A DNA stretch of 64,000 nt from the NCBI GenBank assembly GCA_031002005.1, contig CM061920.1, forward strand, positions 118,968,095-119,032,094. The letters run 5' to 3'. Shown in pieces: positions 34,877-45,189 of the stretch. A program made the position numbers and the translations under genes. Source of the stretch: Vandiemenella viatica (lineage: Eukaryota > Arthropoda > Insecta > Orthoptera > Morabidae). Position 1 is the stretch's first letter. Every line of letters starts with the position of its first letter. Below the pieces are notes generated by a model. It made no database searches. It had not been told where the DNA came from and saw only the letters and a program-made list of their open reading frames with translations.

Positions 34877-36467
34877 AAGGATTGCAATCCCGCAGTGTTT
34901 TCAATCCCGCGGGATCCGTGCGGGATTGGTACAAACAGTTTTTTAACGCATATATTTAAAACATAGTTACTTAAAACGTTAATAAATTAAATAATAATTA
35001 AATTAATAAATAATTTTTAATGTTAAATGATAAAAATTAACAGTTAACAATATTTTGATTGGCAAAATGACATTAAAACTTTTTAGCGTGTCTTAAGTGT
35101 ATTTCGAGGTTTTACATTTTTGTTTTTTAATCTAAACCAATTTTTAAATAAATAATAAAAATGGAAAATATTGAGTCTTAGGTCATATTATGTGCCTTAC
35201 AATACATCACATAAGTTTAAAAATATGGTTTGCTTAATGGCCAAGTTACCAGATTTTTTTTTTTTCTTTTTTTCTTTTTTTTTTATAAAAAAAAAATCTA
35301 AATAAACCTTCTATAACACCGAGAAAATCATTCCATTTCAGTGAAGTGAATATACTCTGTAAAGTGTAGACTTGGCTCAGAACAAGATCTCGTAACTTTT
35401 TGTCACTGCACAATGCACGAGACTTAGCCTTTTCTTGCGTGATTCATTATTATATTCCTTATTCCTTGATTGATATTACAGTTTGATTCAATGTTATTAA
35501 AAGAAACTACTCACCAACACGTAAACTGTCAAGTATTTCAGATTTACTTATGTGCGTAACGACGTTATTAGAGTGGAAATTATTATTTTTTAGTAAGAAA
35601 GGAGACTTTCTAGGCGAATGATTGCAGTGAAGTCCTCATAGGTTGTATCTTCGGATTTCATTGCAAACACACGAAATTACACACGTGAGGAAGACGGCGG
35701 AGGCAGCCGTCGAAGTATGGTGTTCCTACAACACAATTCGTCGATACACCCGTGAAAATTTCATTATAACTTTTTTACCTTTAGTCGAAATAATAACAAG
35801 GAGAAGAGGGATTAATCGAAAGCCTGAGCGGCACATTTAAGCAGGTGGCTTTCGTCAAAGAAACGCATTGAGGCAGCGGCCAAAAACAACAATAAGTCAA
35901 AGGATATACAATTTCATTTGATAGCAGTTAAATAAATAGGTACTCGATCGTTAAAATTACGATAACATTAGTTTCATGATCAACGAAAAATAAATTTTCA
36001 GCCGCAAATTAGGAAATTGTCACAATTACTTTACCTGCAAATACAGAAAATGGGAATAATGAAACTGTGAATAAAAAGCTGTAATCGTGTAGTTCAGATA
36101 ACGTGTGCGACACTTAAAAAATAATTCTATAGTTAGAAAATCGTACTAAATACGCACCATAACTCAAATTACAGAAATGTGTAATCGAAAAAAACTTAAG
36201 TTTTGATGAATACGTAAAAGTGTATTTATTTACTTGAATGACGAAGGTTGACAAAAACAAACGCTTGTTCACATGAGTCAAATGTCAACTGGAAGGGTAC
36301 AGGCAAACAGAGCAAAATATCCGACAGAGACCGAGTGGGACAACGAGTCACGTTGACTGAAACGCGTTTCCGCCAGATTTTGCGGATTGCGGATCCGCTT
36401 AATTTTGTGCGGGATCCGCAAGACTGTCTAATGATGCGGGATCCCGCTTTGCTGGATTGCAATCCCT
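34877..36467. mobile_element. hAT-type non-autonomous element, GGATTGCAATCC termini
   Basis: Termini are AAGGATTGCAATCCCGC at left and GCTGGATTGCAATCCCT at right, inverted with one or two differences. Subterminal GCGGGATCC-type repeats (CGCGGGATCCGTGCGGGATT at left; GCGGGATCCGC and GCGGGATCCCGC at right) resemble transposase-binding arrays. The flanks ACAGCGTT (34869-34876) and ACAGCGTA (36468-36475) match at 7 of 8, a hAT-length target duplication. The 1591-bp interior is AT-rich without a transposase and carries hairpin copy 4. Confidence 0.85.
35600..35762 (-). mobile_element. hairpin element, copy 4, diverged, nested in the hAT element
   Basis: The left end has the family terminus in reverse (GGAGACTTTCTAGGCGAATG, then ATTGCAGTGAAG) and the right end has the arm motif (ACAACACAATTCGTCGATAC followed by ACCCGTGAAAATTTCATT). 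Arms have diverged, with short pairings such as GACGGCGGAGGCAGCCGTC at 35694-35712. A weak flanking repeat TATTATTTTTTA / TATAACTTTTTTA may be the target duplication. Confidence 0.6.
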
Positions 36468-36758
36468 ACAGCGTAGACACAGATTTTGCGCGGCCTAACT
36501 ATTATATACACTGCTGTTTGTGAAACTTGCCACATCCAGAAGTAATGGTCTGACTCACTACAAAATGGGAGGATGTGTAGAACAATGTGACTCTAGTAAG
36601 TGACAACGATTGCAGAGACACGGCGTGCGTGTAGGCACAGCAGAGCCCTCTTTTGTGTAAGCGCACAGGTCAGTGTTACGCCAAGTTCAGTCGGCGCAGA
36701 GCCTTCAAACGAAGTTGAAACGTGCAAGTAAGTGCCTGTAGGCCTCGGTGAGTGAAGA

Positions 36759-37516
36759 ATGAGTTGTAGAATGATTGGTCTCCGAGAAACGGGAATGTCG
36801 CATCGTGACGTTACCCGTGTGTGGAACCAGTGGGTAGAAGAGGGCTGTACACAGCTAGGGCCGGGTACCAAACCATATATGTGACCACATCGCGGAGTGA
36901 TTGCCATCTTATCCGCATAGTCGTAACCGATAGTGTTGGCTTGACATTGGAACGCTGTAAACGGTATCGACATATCTGCTTCGACAGTTCGACGCCGTCT
37001 ACTGAGGGCTGGTCTAGTGGCACATATGACATTGCGCAGACTTCCACTGACCAGAAACCACTAACGCAATGAGCACGTGAACGTCATTAATTACGTGCTG
37101 AGTGGCTGTATGTAGTGTTTTCGGACGGCCGCTTCAGCTTGTCCTGCACTGGTGGCCGTCTTGTGGTGAACGCAATCGGTATTATTTAGCGGCATAGCGA
37201 ATAAACGCCAAAGTGATGGTTTGAAGCGGCATTGGACACAACATACGATCCCGCCTCCAATGTATTGAGGACAATGTGAAGCTTTTGGAGCCTGAAGCAC
37301 TGCTCCTCCGGCAGGCACCTCCACGCCATATTTCAACAGGTCAATGCCCGTCCGCATGTGGCGAGGAATGTGCAAGCCTCCTTCGAAAAACGACGGGTAC
37401 CACTGTTTCCCTGGCCTTCACGTTCGCCTGACATGTCACCCATGGAACTTGTGTGGGAAATGCTCGGTCGGCAACTTGTTCGTTCTGGTCCGCCTGCAAC
37501 AACTGTGGATGCATAG
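36759..37516 (+). pseudogene. Tc1-like transposase pseudogene
   Basis: From ATG at 36759 the frame gives GLRETGMSHRDVTRVWNQW, the helix-turn-helix region of Tc1-type DNA-binding domains. It decays with stops and frameshifts, with recoverable pieces such as STVRRRLLRAGLVA near 36985-37025 and, at about 37345-37513, NARPHVARNVQASFEKRRVP, PWPSRSPDMSPMELVWEMLG and a terminal PPATTVDA before a stop at 37514-37516. SPDMSPMELVWE spans the third acidic residue of the DDE/D triad (usual form SPDLNPIE..W). The first two acidic motifs are lost. Cut-and-paste recombinase when intact. Confidence 0.8.
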
Positions 37517-39335
37517 CGGACGCGCCTGCTAACCGCTAAGCAATGTATTTCTCAGCATCATATCCAGATTCTTTGATTCCATGCTACGAGTCTCTAGAGG
37601 CTCTGATTGGAGCACGTGGCGGATCACACTGAATTGTCACGATTAAAGTACATGAACAGTTATGTAATTCTAATCATTTGTGTATTATCATGTCCCTGAT
37701 CTGTATAATAATTTTTATACTATCCACATCTCTTATGCTCCTATGCTCACAAATAGTAGTGTAGATCACTACAAACAGGTGAAAACAAAGATACAAGTCT
37801 TGAAACCGAGAGTATCAACAAACTAAATGCTTTATTGAGGTAATAAAATCTCCAGTAAAACATTGGAAAAGATGCAAGTTTGCCGTTAAACTAAGAATTC
37901 TTAGTTGGCACAACGAAGGGAAAATCTAGCAGCTGGAGAGCGGAGAAAAACATTCATGGCAGAAGGCCAAGGAAGTGTTTCCACCCCCGTCCACGACAGC
38001 TGCTGATGACACGGTTGGCTGGTTCAGTTGTGGGTGGGACCAATTACTCGCCGCTATAACGTTTGGTCGTGGTCAGCTGCCTCTACCACAATTCTCATGC
38101 ATCGTTGCTCCTATTAGTTTACGCTGCTATACAGGAGATATTACCACCTCAGAACAAGACTTATATTGCCACTACTGCTGCCGCAGAGCTAGAATTCTAC
38201 GCTTCAAATAATAAACGAAAACCATGGTTCGATCGGATCCCTTTATATCCGACAAATGGTTAACCAACTACGTATTTTTCTATTTTATACTGCCTTTCTA
38301 TCTGCATTGCATATCAGTTGTCTCCATTTCATACCTAACCTGAAAAATTTAGATTAGAGTCAATGAATAATAAAGAATGTCAAACAGAACCAACTCTCCA
38401 ATAGTCAACGTCTTCGGATAAGATATAAGAAACGGCTTCAGATGCACATTCAGTGATTATATCTCTAATTTTTTGGTAAGCAACACAGTTTACAAGTAAA
38501 GTATCATAAAAGCTATGTATAAAATTCTTACCTCAGATATATAATAGCTGTTGTATATTTTTCTAATAACTAGCAGTTGAAGGACACAAACAATACAAAT
38601 CTCAACAACTGTATAAGTATTATAATTACCAAAATGAAAAAGAGCGGTACGGTAATTATCACAGTTGATGCTGAAGGGAAACTTCCATTAAACATCTTAT
38701 TAAACCAACACTTCAATTCTGAAATTCGCCATGGATATAAATATCAGTGATTTGTTACCTCCAAATTTCAATCATACCCATCTCACATTTTTCAATTACA
38801 GCAATCATTTTGAATAAAAGATCTGAATAATTGGTCTTGAAATACAATTGCTGGTATCAAAAATTTAACAGCTTCGAAACTATGGAGATAAATTCCACAC
38901 ACATCTAAAGCCAATACAAGTGAGCCCGCTCAACTGTTGTATTTCAAAAGCTGGGATGTAACATCGTAACTGGTAAAAGTAAAACTTAAAATATTTAAAC
39001 CCAAATTACACTGCTCCTTCGTTTACACACTGACATAAATAAATTGGGTACACTCAGCGAATACTTCCATACTCTGCAAAGGTCTTCGGAGGTAGCAATC
39101 ATTAGTATGGATCAATTAATGTATCACAACAACGATTTGTTGGAACACCGCGGTCTACCCCAATGCTGCAGCTAAGTACGGAGTTTAAAGAAAAGTGCTG
39201 TGAAATACGTGAGTATCATCTGTAGTCCAAAGAGAGTATATTACTGTTAGAAACAAATTGTCAGACCAATACGATTGCAACTAAATTCAATAAGGTTAAA
39301 GTCAAAAAAGGTCTGCAAATTGCACGAAAGTCGAT
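37517..39335. other. no identifiable gene
   Basis: The 3' flank of the Tc1 pseudogene and AT-rich sequence. Two overlapping plus-strand ORFs at 37975-38263 have no recognisable motif. A second terminus for the Tc1 element could not be recognised. Confidence 0.35.
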
Positions 39336-39506
39336 TTTAGGGGTGTATTTCGTCGAAATGAGGTCTCCAAAAGTTTCGAGGGCGATTTCTAGGGGGGGGG
39401 GGGTTCTCACGGACCAAATCTCACCAGAGGAGGGGGGGGGGAGGATCCTGCCGGATGGTTCCGGAAATCCGGAAAAACACCTCACGTAATTTATGGATGC
39501 CCCCTT
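39336..39506. mobile_element. GGGGGC MITE, left-damaged copy
   Basis: The right end reads CCTCACGTAATTTATGGATG then CCCCC, matching the right end of the complete copy at 43671-43909, followed by TTA. The middle shares G-rich runs and TCTCACC blocks with that copy. The left inverted terminus is not recognisable. Confidence 0.55.
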
Positions 39507-40084
39507 AAGAGACCTCGACACGAAATTGGAGTAGCTTTACACACCTTTCACCCACTAGAGAAGTTTTCTCCATGGTACTAATTTGACATCAGGCTGTATA
39601 AGCCTAGAGAGTCTTTCTGGACGTTCACCTCAGAGGAAAAATTTTAAGATTCAAGTGGATGAGAACCACGTGTCCAGTTAGTGTTCAGTAGGTTGTGTTA
39701 GAAGGCATTTCAAAGAGGAGATACAAATAACCATCATGCTGGAAGAAAGTGATTTTTCGCTTTTAAGTTTATTTGGGCAAAAGTTAATTGAGCATCATAA
39801 CTGAATATTCTGCATTTATTTCTGTTTGTTTTCTCGTTAAATTAATATTACTGCCCGATTGTTTAATACAACATCGAACGTTATTAAATGAACGAAATAA
39901 AGCTTAAAATTGATAACCAATAGTATTAATAAATAAAAAATTAAAATAAACTCAAGCAAAGCCGAGCGTGATTCTCATCCCTAAGGTTGATTGGACACTC
40001 CCGAAGGAGGTATACTAAGACTAGTATCAGAGGTAGGACGTTCAGTACCTTTCCTCATTACCTTACCTAACCCGGTAATTCTAC

Positions 40085-40245
40085 CAGGTATAGACGACTG
40101 GCGTACCTGACATTACATAGCAAGCTGTGCCAGAGGTGAAGGTCGGGATAAGGGCCTTTGAAAATACCATCGAGATGGGGATTCGAACTGGATACCTTTC
40201 TACCTCGAACCACACACCTTAACAACTGTACCACCAGACCGTTCA
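40085..40245 (-). mobile_element. SINE family 3, tRNA-headed
   Basis: On the minus strand from about 40243 an A-box-like GGTCTGGTGGTACAGTTG and a B-box CAGTTCGAATCCCC are spaced as in tRNA-derived promoters. The body (GGCCCTTATCCCGACCTTCA on that strand, CTTGCTATGTAATGTCAGG) matches the fragment at 7254-7300. The 3' end and tail are unclear. Confidence 0.6.
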
Positions 40246-40310
40246 AATTAAACCAATAAACAGCAAAATTTACTAACCTCAAATACCTGGAACGAAGTTG
40301 CTAATTGAAA

Positions 40311-40430
40311 ATGTTAGTGCCACAGGGCAGTGCATTGGGACCATTGCTATTTACTATTCTAATAAATGATTGTGTTAATGGTTACAATCAGAAGTTGTTT
40401 GCAGATTATATAATGTTATATAAACTTTAA
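40311..40430 (+). pseudogene. LINE reverse transcriptase fragment
   Basis: The frame gives VPQGSALGPLLFTILIND, the conserved RT motif 4 of CR1/Jockey-type LINEs, then KLFADYIMLYKL, the FADD box with the second aspartate changed to tyrosine. Only about 40 codons remain; the ends are lost into AT-rich flanks. Confidence 0.7.
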
Positions 40431-40571
40431 ACCAGCAATTCTTGAATATACATATATATTTTGGATCTCGGAAACGGCTGTAACGATTTGGATGAAATTT
40501 CGTATTTTGATAAGTTTTTGTTTTTTAAGTTTACCTAAATAGGTGTCTCCCCTTCAAAACCGCGATTTTAC

Positions 40572-40598
<27 letters not shown>
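40572..40598. repeat. A27 homopolymer tract
   Basis: An uninterrupted A run between two blocks that both contain TCTCGGAAACG (40469-40479 and 40619-40629), suggesting a local repeat or a retroposed copy. Confidence 0.8.
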
Positions 40599-40602
<4 letters not shown>

Positions 40603-40745
40603 ATTCTTGCATTTGGTATCTCGGAAACGACGCTAACGCCAACTCGTAAACGTTTCAGATACCAATAAGATGGGCTGATGATGGCTAAGATCTCTTTGAT
40701 TGCAACAAGGAACTCTAATAACTTTAAACGAATAATTTTTGTACA

Positions 40746-41480
40746 CTAGCTGATAGGTGCGAGTAGCATCGTGGCCAGTCACTGAATGGTAATATAATAG
40801 TGTGGAAATAAGTAAATGCAAGTATTTATTAATGAAAGGTATTTTACTTTGAAGAGTACTAATAAATATCACTTCTACTGTGAAATGTCGTTATCATTAG
40901 ATACTACATGTTTAATCGCAAAACATTTGATGTATAAAAAATATTGACTGTCAGATATCCTTTTTTCAACCTTCTTTACTTTACAAAATTTCTTTGAAAA
41001 CAATATTAGCAGTTATAATGTGATCATCGTTGACTTTTTAACCGAAGTATCTTTAACACAAAAATAAATATTAATGAATCTAAAAACTCGTGAAGAAGCC
41101 GCGTACGGTCTACATAGGAAAGAACATGTTCAGATAAATACAATCCTGCCTTTTGAAGCGTCTGATCTTGCGCTTTATTAAAGTTCATAATGAAGGTTAC
41201 ATCTTTTGGGGATTGTTTTCTTATCATTTGGAAAGGCACGCTTGATCAGAAGATGTGAGGTTACTGCGAGGAATGAGCATAGTTTTATCGGAGTGAATGA
41301 ATTCAGCATTGATGATGTTCTCGTCTAAGTGAATTACCACAAATCCTGCACCATTAATTAATCCCCGATTAGCATTATGATTTGTATTTAACATTGCAGC
41401 ATTTTTCTTTAAAAGCAATTTATGAGGTGATAAATCAGAGAATCTCGGAAATTGCTCTACCGATTTAGTGATTTCACTAG
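40746..41480 (-). pseudogene. Helitron helicase C-terminus and candidate 3' terminus
   Basis: Read on the minus strand: LSPHKLLLKKNAAML near 41430, GLINGAGFVVIHL, FIHSDKTMLIPR (41224-41418), then after a frameshift PFQMIRKQSPKDVTFIMNFN and KAQDQTLQKAGLYLSEHV (41024-41239). These follow the order of the PIF1/RecD-type helicase end of Helitrons (K.GAP.MLLRN, F.IPRI, FP...A..INKSQGQT, GLYLP.PVFSHGQLYVA); NKSQGQT is changed to NKAQDQT. Downstream, the minus strand has ATCAGCTAG before T at 40745, a plausible Helitron end (CTAG|T). The Rep endonuclease part is not seen. Inactive. Confidence 0.7.
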
Positions 41481-41674
41481 CCTCTCGAATTTACAAGAGT
41501 TGTTTTTATGGAATCTTGTATCTTTTTGTAATTTGATCGCTTATTCTGAATCGCCGTTCAAGTTTAATGATTCCATTCTAAAATCGGTGAATAGGAACAT
41601 TTCAGAATTCAAGACATGAATATACATTACCAAAAATGACCCACTATTTGAAAACAATGAGTGTACGCCTTAGC

Positions 41675-42179
41675 TAGGGTTGCAAGATGGCCGGGAAATC
41701 CGGGAATGTCCCGGAATTTCGTGTCTGGTCCCGTGTCCAGGAATTAAGCGTTACTGTCCCGGAATTCCAGTATACTAGTTTTTTCACTCAAACTTAAGAT
41801 ACCACGGTGGCCATGCCGCGCTCGCAGCGGGAGGTAGAGGAGGGCTCCACCTTACCGACGACCAGAGACAATATAGGCCTAGCCTATATGGTATATATAC
41901 AGACTGTTCACCTATGACGCAGTGATTTTCAACCAAAGTTGAATTAATAATTCTACACACACACACACACACATATGTGTGTGTGTGTAGCATAGTTTTT
42001 TTTATCTAAAATACAACTTTTTTAATTAATTTGAATATTTGTTCACTCTTTAAACATACCACTAAAATACCTTTTTTAACCTCATAAATATCCCGGAAAT
42101 TATAATCCTGTATTACTAAAAAAACCTTTTTAACCCCAGAAATGTCCAGGAAATTATAATCCTGTATCTGGCAACCCCA
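41675..42179. mobile_element. hAT-type MITE, TAGGGTTGC family
   Basis: Termini TAGGGTTGCAAGATGG at left and TCTGGCAACCCCA at right are inverted, flanked by GCCTTAGC (41667-41674) and GCCGTAGC (42180-42187), 7 of 8 identical. The interior has repeated CCGGGAAATCCGGGA/TCCCGGAAATT motifs in both orientations and a (CA)n/(TG)n palindromic run at 41957-41989. No coding sequence; short ORFs are artefacts. Confidence 0.8.
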
Positions 42180-42229
42180 GCCGTAGCCGAGCAATGCAGA
42201 TTGCCGTTGGTTTAGCTACCACCATCAGT

Positions 42230-42850
42230 AAATAACGAATAACTTCCAAACTAAGCATAGGAACAAAGTAAAATTTAACATATTAGTTAAACTTGCTGAT
42301 CTCTATGCAGTAAAGAAATCTCAGGGACATAGATTGGTCCTGAGCAAAGCAAAGCAATTAACCCACAAATATGTGCCAGAATTTTTCATGTTTGGGACTG
42401 TAATTAAATAAATAAATACGAGGAAAAACGCCAATATTAGACTTTTCTTATGATATAGGGAAGAAACGATATACGTGTACCAAGTTACTTGTTTCTAGGA
42501 TTGCTGCACGTACAGTGGAATTTCGATATCAGGGTGTCGTTGGTCGAAATAAAATTTTGAATTTCACTAACTTCCAAATTAAGGAAAGGAAAGAAGTAAA
42601 ATTTGATACATTAGTTAAACTCAGTAAGCTCACTCTACAATGAAAATCTGAGGTACATAAAGTTATTAAGGTAGAAAGCGATTTCACGTTGGTGGCAGAT
42701 AAGGGATAGATACATGGAAATATACGAGTTTTAGACTTTACTTATAATATGTGGGTAAAATGTTATCTGTGTACAAAATTTCAGCTTTCTACGGCTACGG
42801 GAAGTACCTTAGAGAATTGATGATGAAAGCAAGTAAGTGACAAAATCGCT
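42230..42850. repeat. direct repeat, two ~300-bp units
   Basis: Unit 1 (about 42233-42500) and unit 2 (about 42565-42800) share, in order, ACTTCCAAA.TAAG, AAGTAAAATTT, ACATATTAGTTAAACT or the same with ATACATT, GGTACATA or GGGACATA, and TTTTAGACTTT.CTTATRATAT. Heavily diverged, non-coding, age and origin unknown. Confidence 0.6.
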
Positions 42851-42879
42851 GAAACTTGTATATTAATAGTATTTTGTCT

Positions 42880-43022
42880 ACGACTTAACGCCTCGTCAAC
42901 GTCTAGGCCATTAGAGGCGGGAAAAGACATGGGAATAAATTCGGACATCGCCTTTTTGAAGGAACCATCCCGGCAGTCGCCTGGAGTGATTTCGGGAAAC
43001 CATTAAAAACAAAAATCTGATT
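42880..43022 (-). mobile_element. SINE family 1, headless copy A of an inverted pair
   Basis: ACTTAACGCCTCGTCAACGT and GGCCATTAGAGGCGGGAAAA, AATTCGGACATCGCC, GGAACCATCCCGGCAGTCGC and TGATTTCGGGAAACC match the family body. The tRNA-derived head is absent: the copy stops near 43020 exactly where an inverted copy begins. Confidence 0.75.
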
Positions 43023-43027
43023 TTAGT

Positions 43028-43165
43028 TTTACACGGTTTACCGAAATCGCTCCAGGCGACTGCCGGGATCGTTCCTTCATAAGGCCATGGACAATTGCTT
43101 CCTGTTCCTAGTCCTCCCTTCCTGCCTCTAATAACCTTGACGTCGACCAGGCGTACAGCCCTAAG
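43028..43165 (+). mobile_element. SINE family 1, headless copy B of an inverted pair
   Basis: It carries ACACGGTTTACCGAAATCGC, CCAGGCGACTGCCGGGATCG and TTCATAAGGCCATGGACAAT, the complement of the same body as copy A, ending in GACGTCGACCAGGCGTACAG. The pair forms a potential hairpin of about 140-bp imperfect arms. A further weak scrap in this orientation may exist at about 43190-43265. Confidence 0.7.
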
Positions 43166-43297
43166 GAAAAAAATAATAATTGCGAAGTCACTTCAGGAGG
43201 ATGCAGGAATGATTTCTTCGTAAAGGCCATAGCGGATTTCCTTGCCTTAATCCTATCTCTTACCAGGCGTGTTGGAAAAACTGTATAGGCTATAGAC

Positions 43298-43607
43298 CAG
43301 TGTTTCCCAAACTTTTTTGGGTCATGTCCCACTTTTAATATTTTTTTTTTTTTTTTTGCCCCCCATACCTAATTTTTAATTAAAAAAATGTTTTGCTATC
43401 ATCAAACGAAACTATACCTAATAATTATTTACAGCACTGTTTTAAGAATTTGCTTTTTTGCTATATTTTGTACCTATATCTAGATTGCATTTAAAGAAAC
43501 CAAAGAGAAAAGCGGTAAAGTCGTATCAAGTCAATTTCTAAATTGCCCCCCTAAAAAAACCAAATTGCCCCCCTGTGGGGCGTGGGGCCCCACGTTGGGA
43601 AACACTG
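43298..43607. mobile_element. hAT-type MITE, CAGTGTTTCCCAA family
   Basis: Termini CAGTGTTTCCCAAAC and GTTGGGAAACACTG are inverted. The 310-bp element is flanked by perfect 8-bp repeats CTATAGAC (43290-43297 and 43608-43615), a clean hAT signature. The interior includes GCCCCCC-type blocks near both ends and no coding sequence. Confidence 0.95.
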
Positions 43608-43670
43608 CTATAGACGGTACAGCGAGTATAGTCATAGTGGTGGAACACAACTTAAGACAGCCCCAGCTTA

Positions 43671-43909
43671 GGGGGCATCCATTAATTACGTGAGGTGTCA
43701 TGGGGGGGAGGGGAGGGGTCCGGCGAAATCTCACGAAACCTCACCAAGGGGGAAGGATGGGGGGGGGAGGTAAACGGAAATCTCTTGTGAAGTTTTGAAA
43801 TTCTTGAGGCTAGAGCTAAGTGATTGGCAGGGGGAAGGAGAGAGGTCTCCGTCAAAATCTCACGTCATTTTAAAGGGGAGGGGTCCTCACGTAATTAATG
43901 GACGCCCCC
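43671..43909. mobile_element. GGGGGC MITE, complete copy
   Basis: Termini GGGGGCATCCATTAATTACG and the complement of GGGGGCGTCCATTAATTACG bound a 239-bp G-rich element with TTA direct repeats (43668-43670, 43910-43912). Its end motif (GG.GC.TCCAT.AA) resembles that of the GGGAGCG MITEs, so both may use the same transposase class. No coding sequence. Confidence 0.9.
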
Positions 43910-43915
43910 TTAAAG

Positions 43916-44221
43916 TAGTGGTCCATGTGGCTGCACAGCTGTCTGTGCCCTTCACATCTGGGAGCGAGGTGGGGTGGGGAATAACAAAGGCAACTAGCCC
44001 TCAATACCACGCCGGACCATGTCTGCCAGTTCATAACTCAGCTGCAGCACACGAGGGTGGTTTCTAGTGCTTCATGTGGCAACATTGTCATTTGGGGAGA
44101 GTATAAAACGGATAGGCGGCCTCACCCACGAATATCCAAGTTTACATCTGCTGTTTATGCTAGCGTAACGCATGATATGAATTTTTAATTAGATCTGTTC
44201 GCTTTCATAGTACTTGTTCTT
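43916..44221. other. no identifiable gene
   Basis: Unique sequence between two elements. The ORF at 43795-44067 crosses the MITE boundary and is an artefact. Confidence 0.4.
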
Positions 44222-44395
44222 TTTTTTTACTTATGGCTTTACGCCTCGTCGACGTCGAGGCCATTAGATGCGGGATGGGACTGGGGACAAGAAATGGGAA
44301 GGAATTTTGTCATTTATTTTTAAAGGAAACATCCTGGCATTCGCCTGGAGTGATTTGGGGAAACCATGGAAACCCCAAATCTGCACGTGGGAACA
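44222..44395 (-). mobile_element. SINE family 1, copy lacking the tRNA head
   Basis: A T run, then ACTTATGGCTTTACGCCTCG, TCGACGTCGAGGCCATTAGA, GGGAAGGAATTTTGTCATTT and GGAAACATCCTGGCATTCGC, then GGGGAAACCATGGAAACCCC. It stops after CCAAATCTG, before the promoter-bearing head, so it is 5'-truncated. Confidence 0.8.
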
Positions 44396-44865
44396 CTGTC
44401 GGGGATATTTCATTCTTTAACAAAAGAATGTTAGCACCTACTGATTAGCATCCCTAGAGTACACACAATTTCCGATGTTAACTACAGACACGTAACAAAG
44501 CATGACAGTCAGTAGATGTGAATGAAATTTCTAGTCTTTTGATAACTCAAAAATTGTACGACAGACCAGTCGTTATAATTAAGCTTCAGCTAAGTTCTTG
44601 CTCTCTATACAATCTTCGTGCATATATTAATTACTTGTATTTCTGTAAGTAAGTCTGTCAGTATTGGCATTGAATAAATTACGATTTTCTTCTGCAAGGG
44701 GTAATGGCACTAAGTATATCTAGAGTTCTAAAAAGAAATTTGTAAGTTACCGTTGGACTTATTTTGCTATTAATTATCATTCATCGTTTTTGTTACTTTA
44801 ATACTCCTGCAATTGTGAAGAATTTCCCAAAAAGGAGTCACCGTAATTAAGGAGACTCAATTATT
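44396..44865. other. no identifiable gene
   Basis: AT-rich sequence; nothing recognised. Confidence 0.4.
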
Positions 44866-44873
44866 CAACCTGT

Positions 44874-45126
44874 CTTTTGTTGTTTTTTTTTTTACTTATG
44901 GCTTTACGAGTTGTCGAAGTCGAGGTCATTAGAGGCGGGATGGGACTGGGGACAAGGAACTGGAAGGAATTCGGCCAAGGACTTTTAAAGGAAGCATCCC
45001 GGCATTCGCCTGGAGTGAAATGGGAAACCATGGAAACCCCAAATCTGGATGCCCGGACGGGGATTCCTACCAGCGCCCTTCCGAATGCGAGGTCAGAGCG
45101 TTAATCGCTCCCCAGCACGCTCGGTC
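44874..45126 (-). mobile_element. SINE family 1, near-complete copy
   Basis: It begins with the T run (tail), ACTTATGGCTTTACGAGTTG, GAATTCGGCCAAGGAC, GGAAGCATCCCGGCATTCGC, GGATGCCCGGACGGGGATTC and ends in the head region (GCGTTAATCGC, CCAGCACGCTCGG). The direct repeat CAACCTGT (44866-44873 and 45127-45134) is its target duplication. B-box region mutated. Confidence 0.8.
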
Positions 45127-45189
45127 CAACCTGTTTATTAATAATAATAATCACAATAACAGATACGGTATGCATTTAATTAGCGACGG

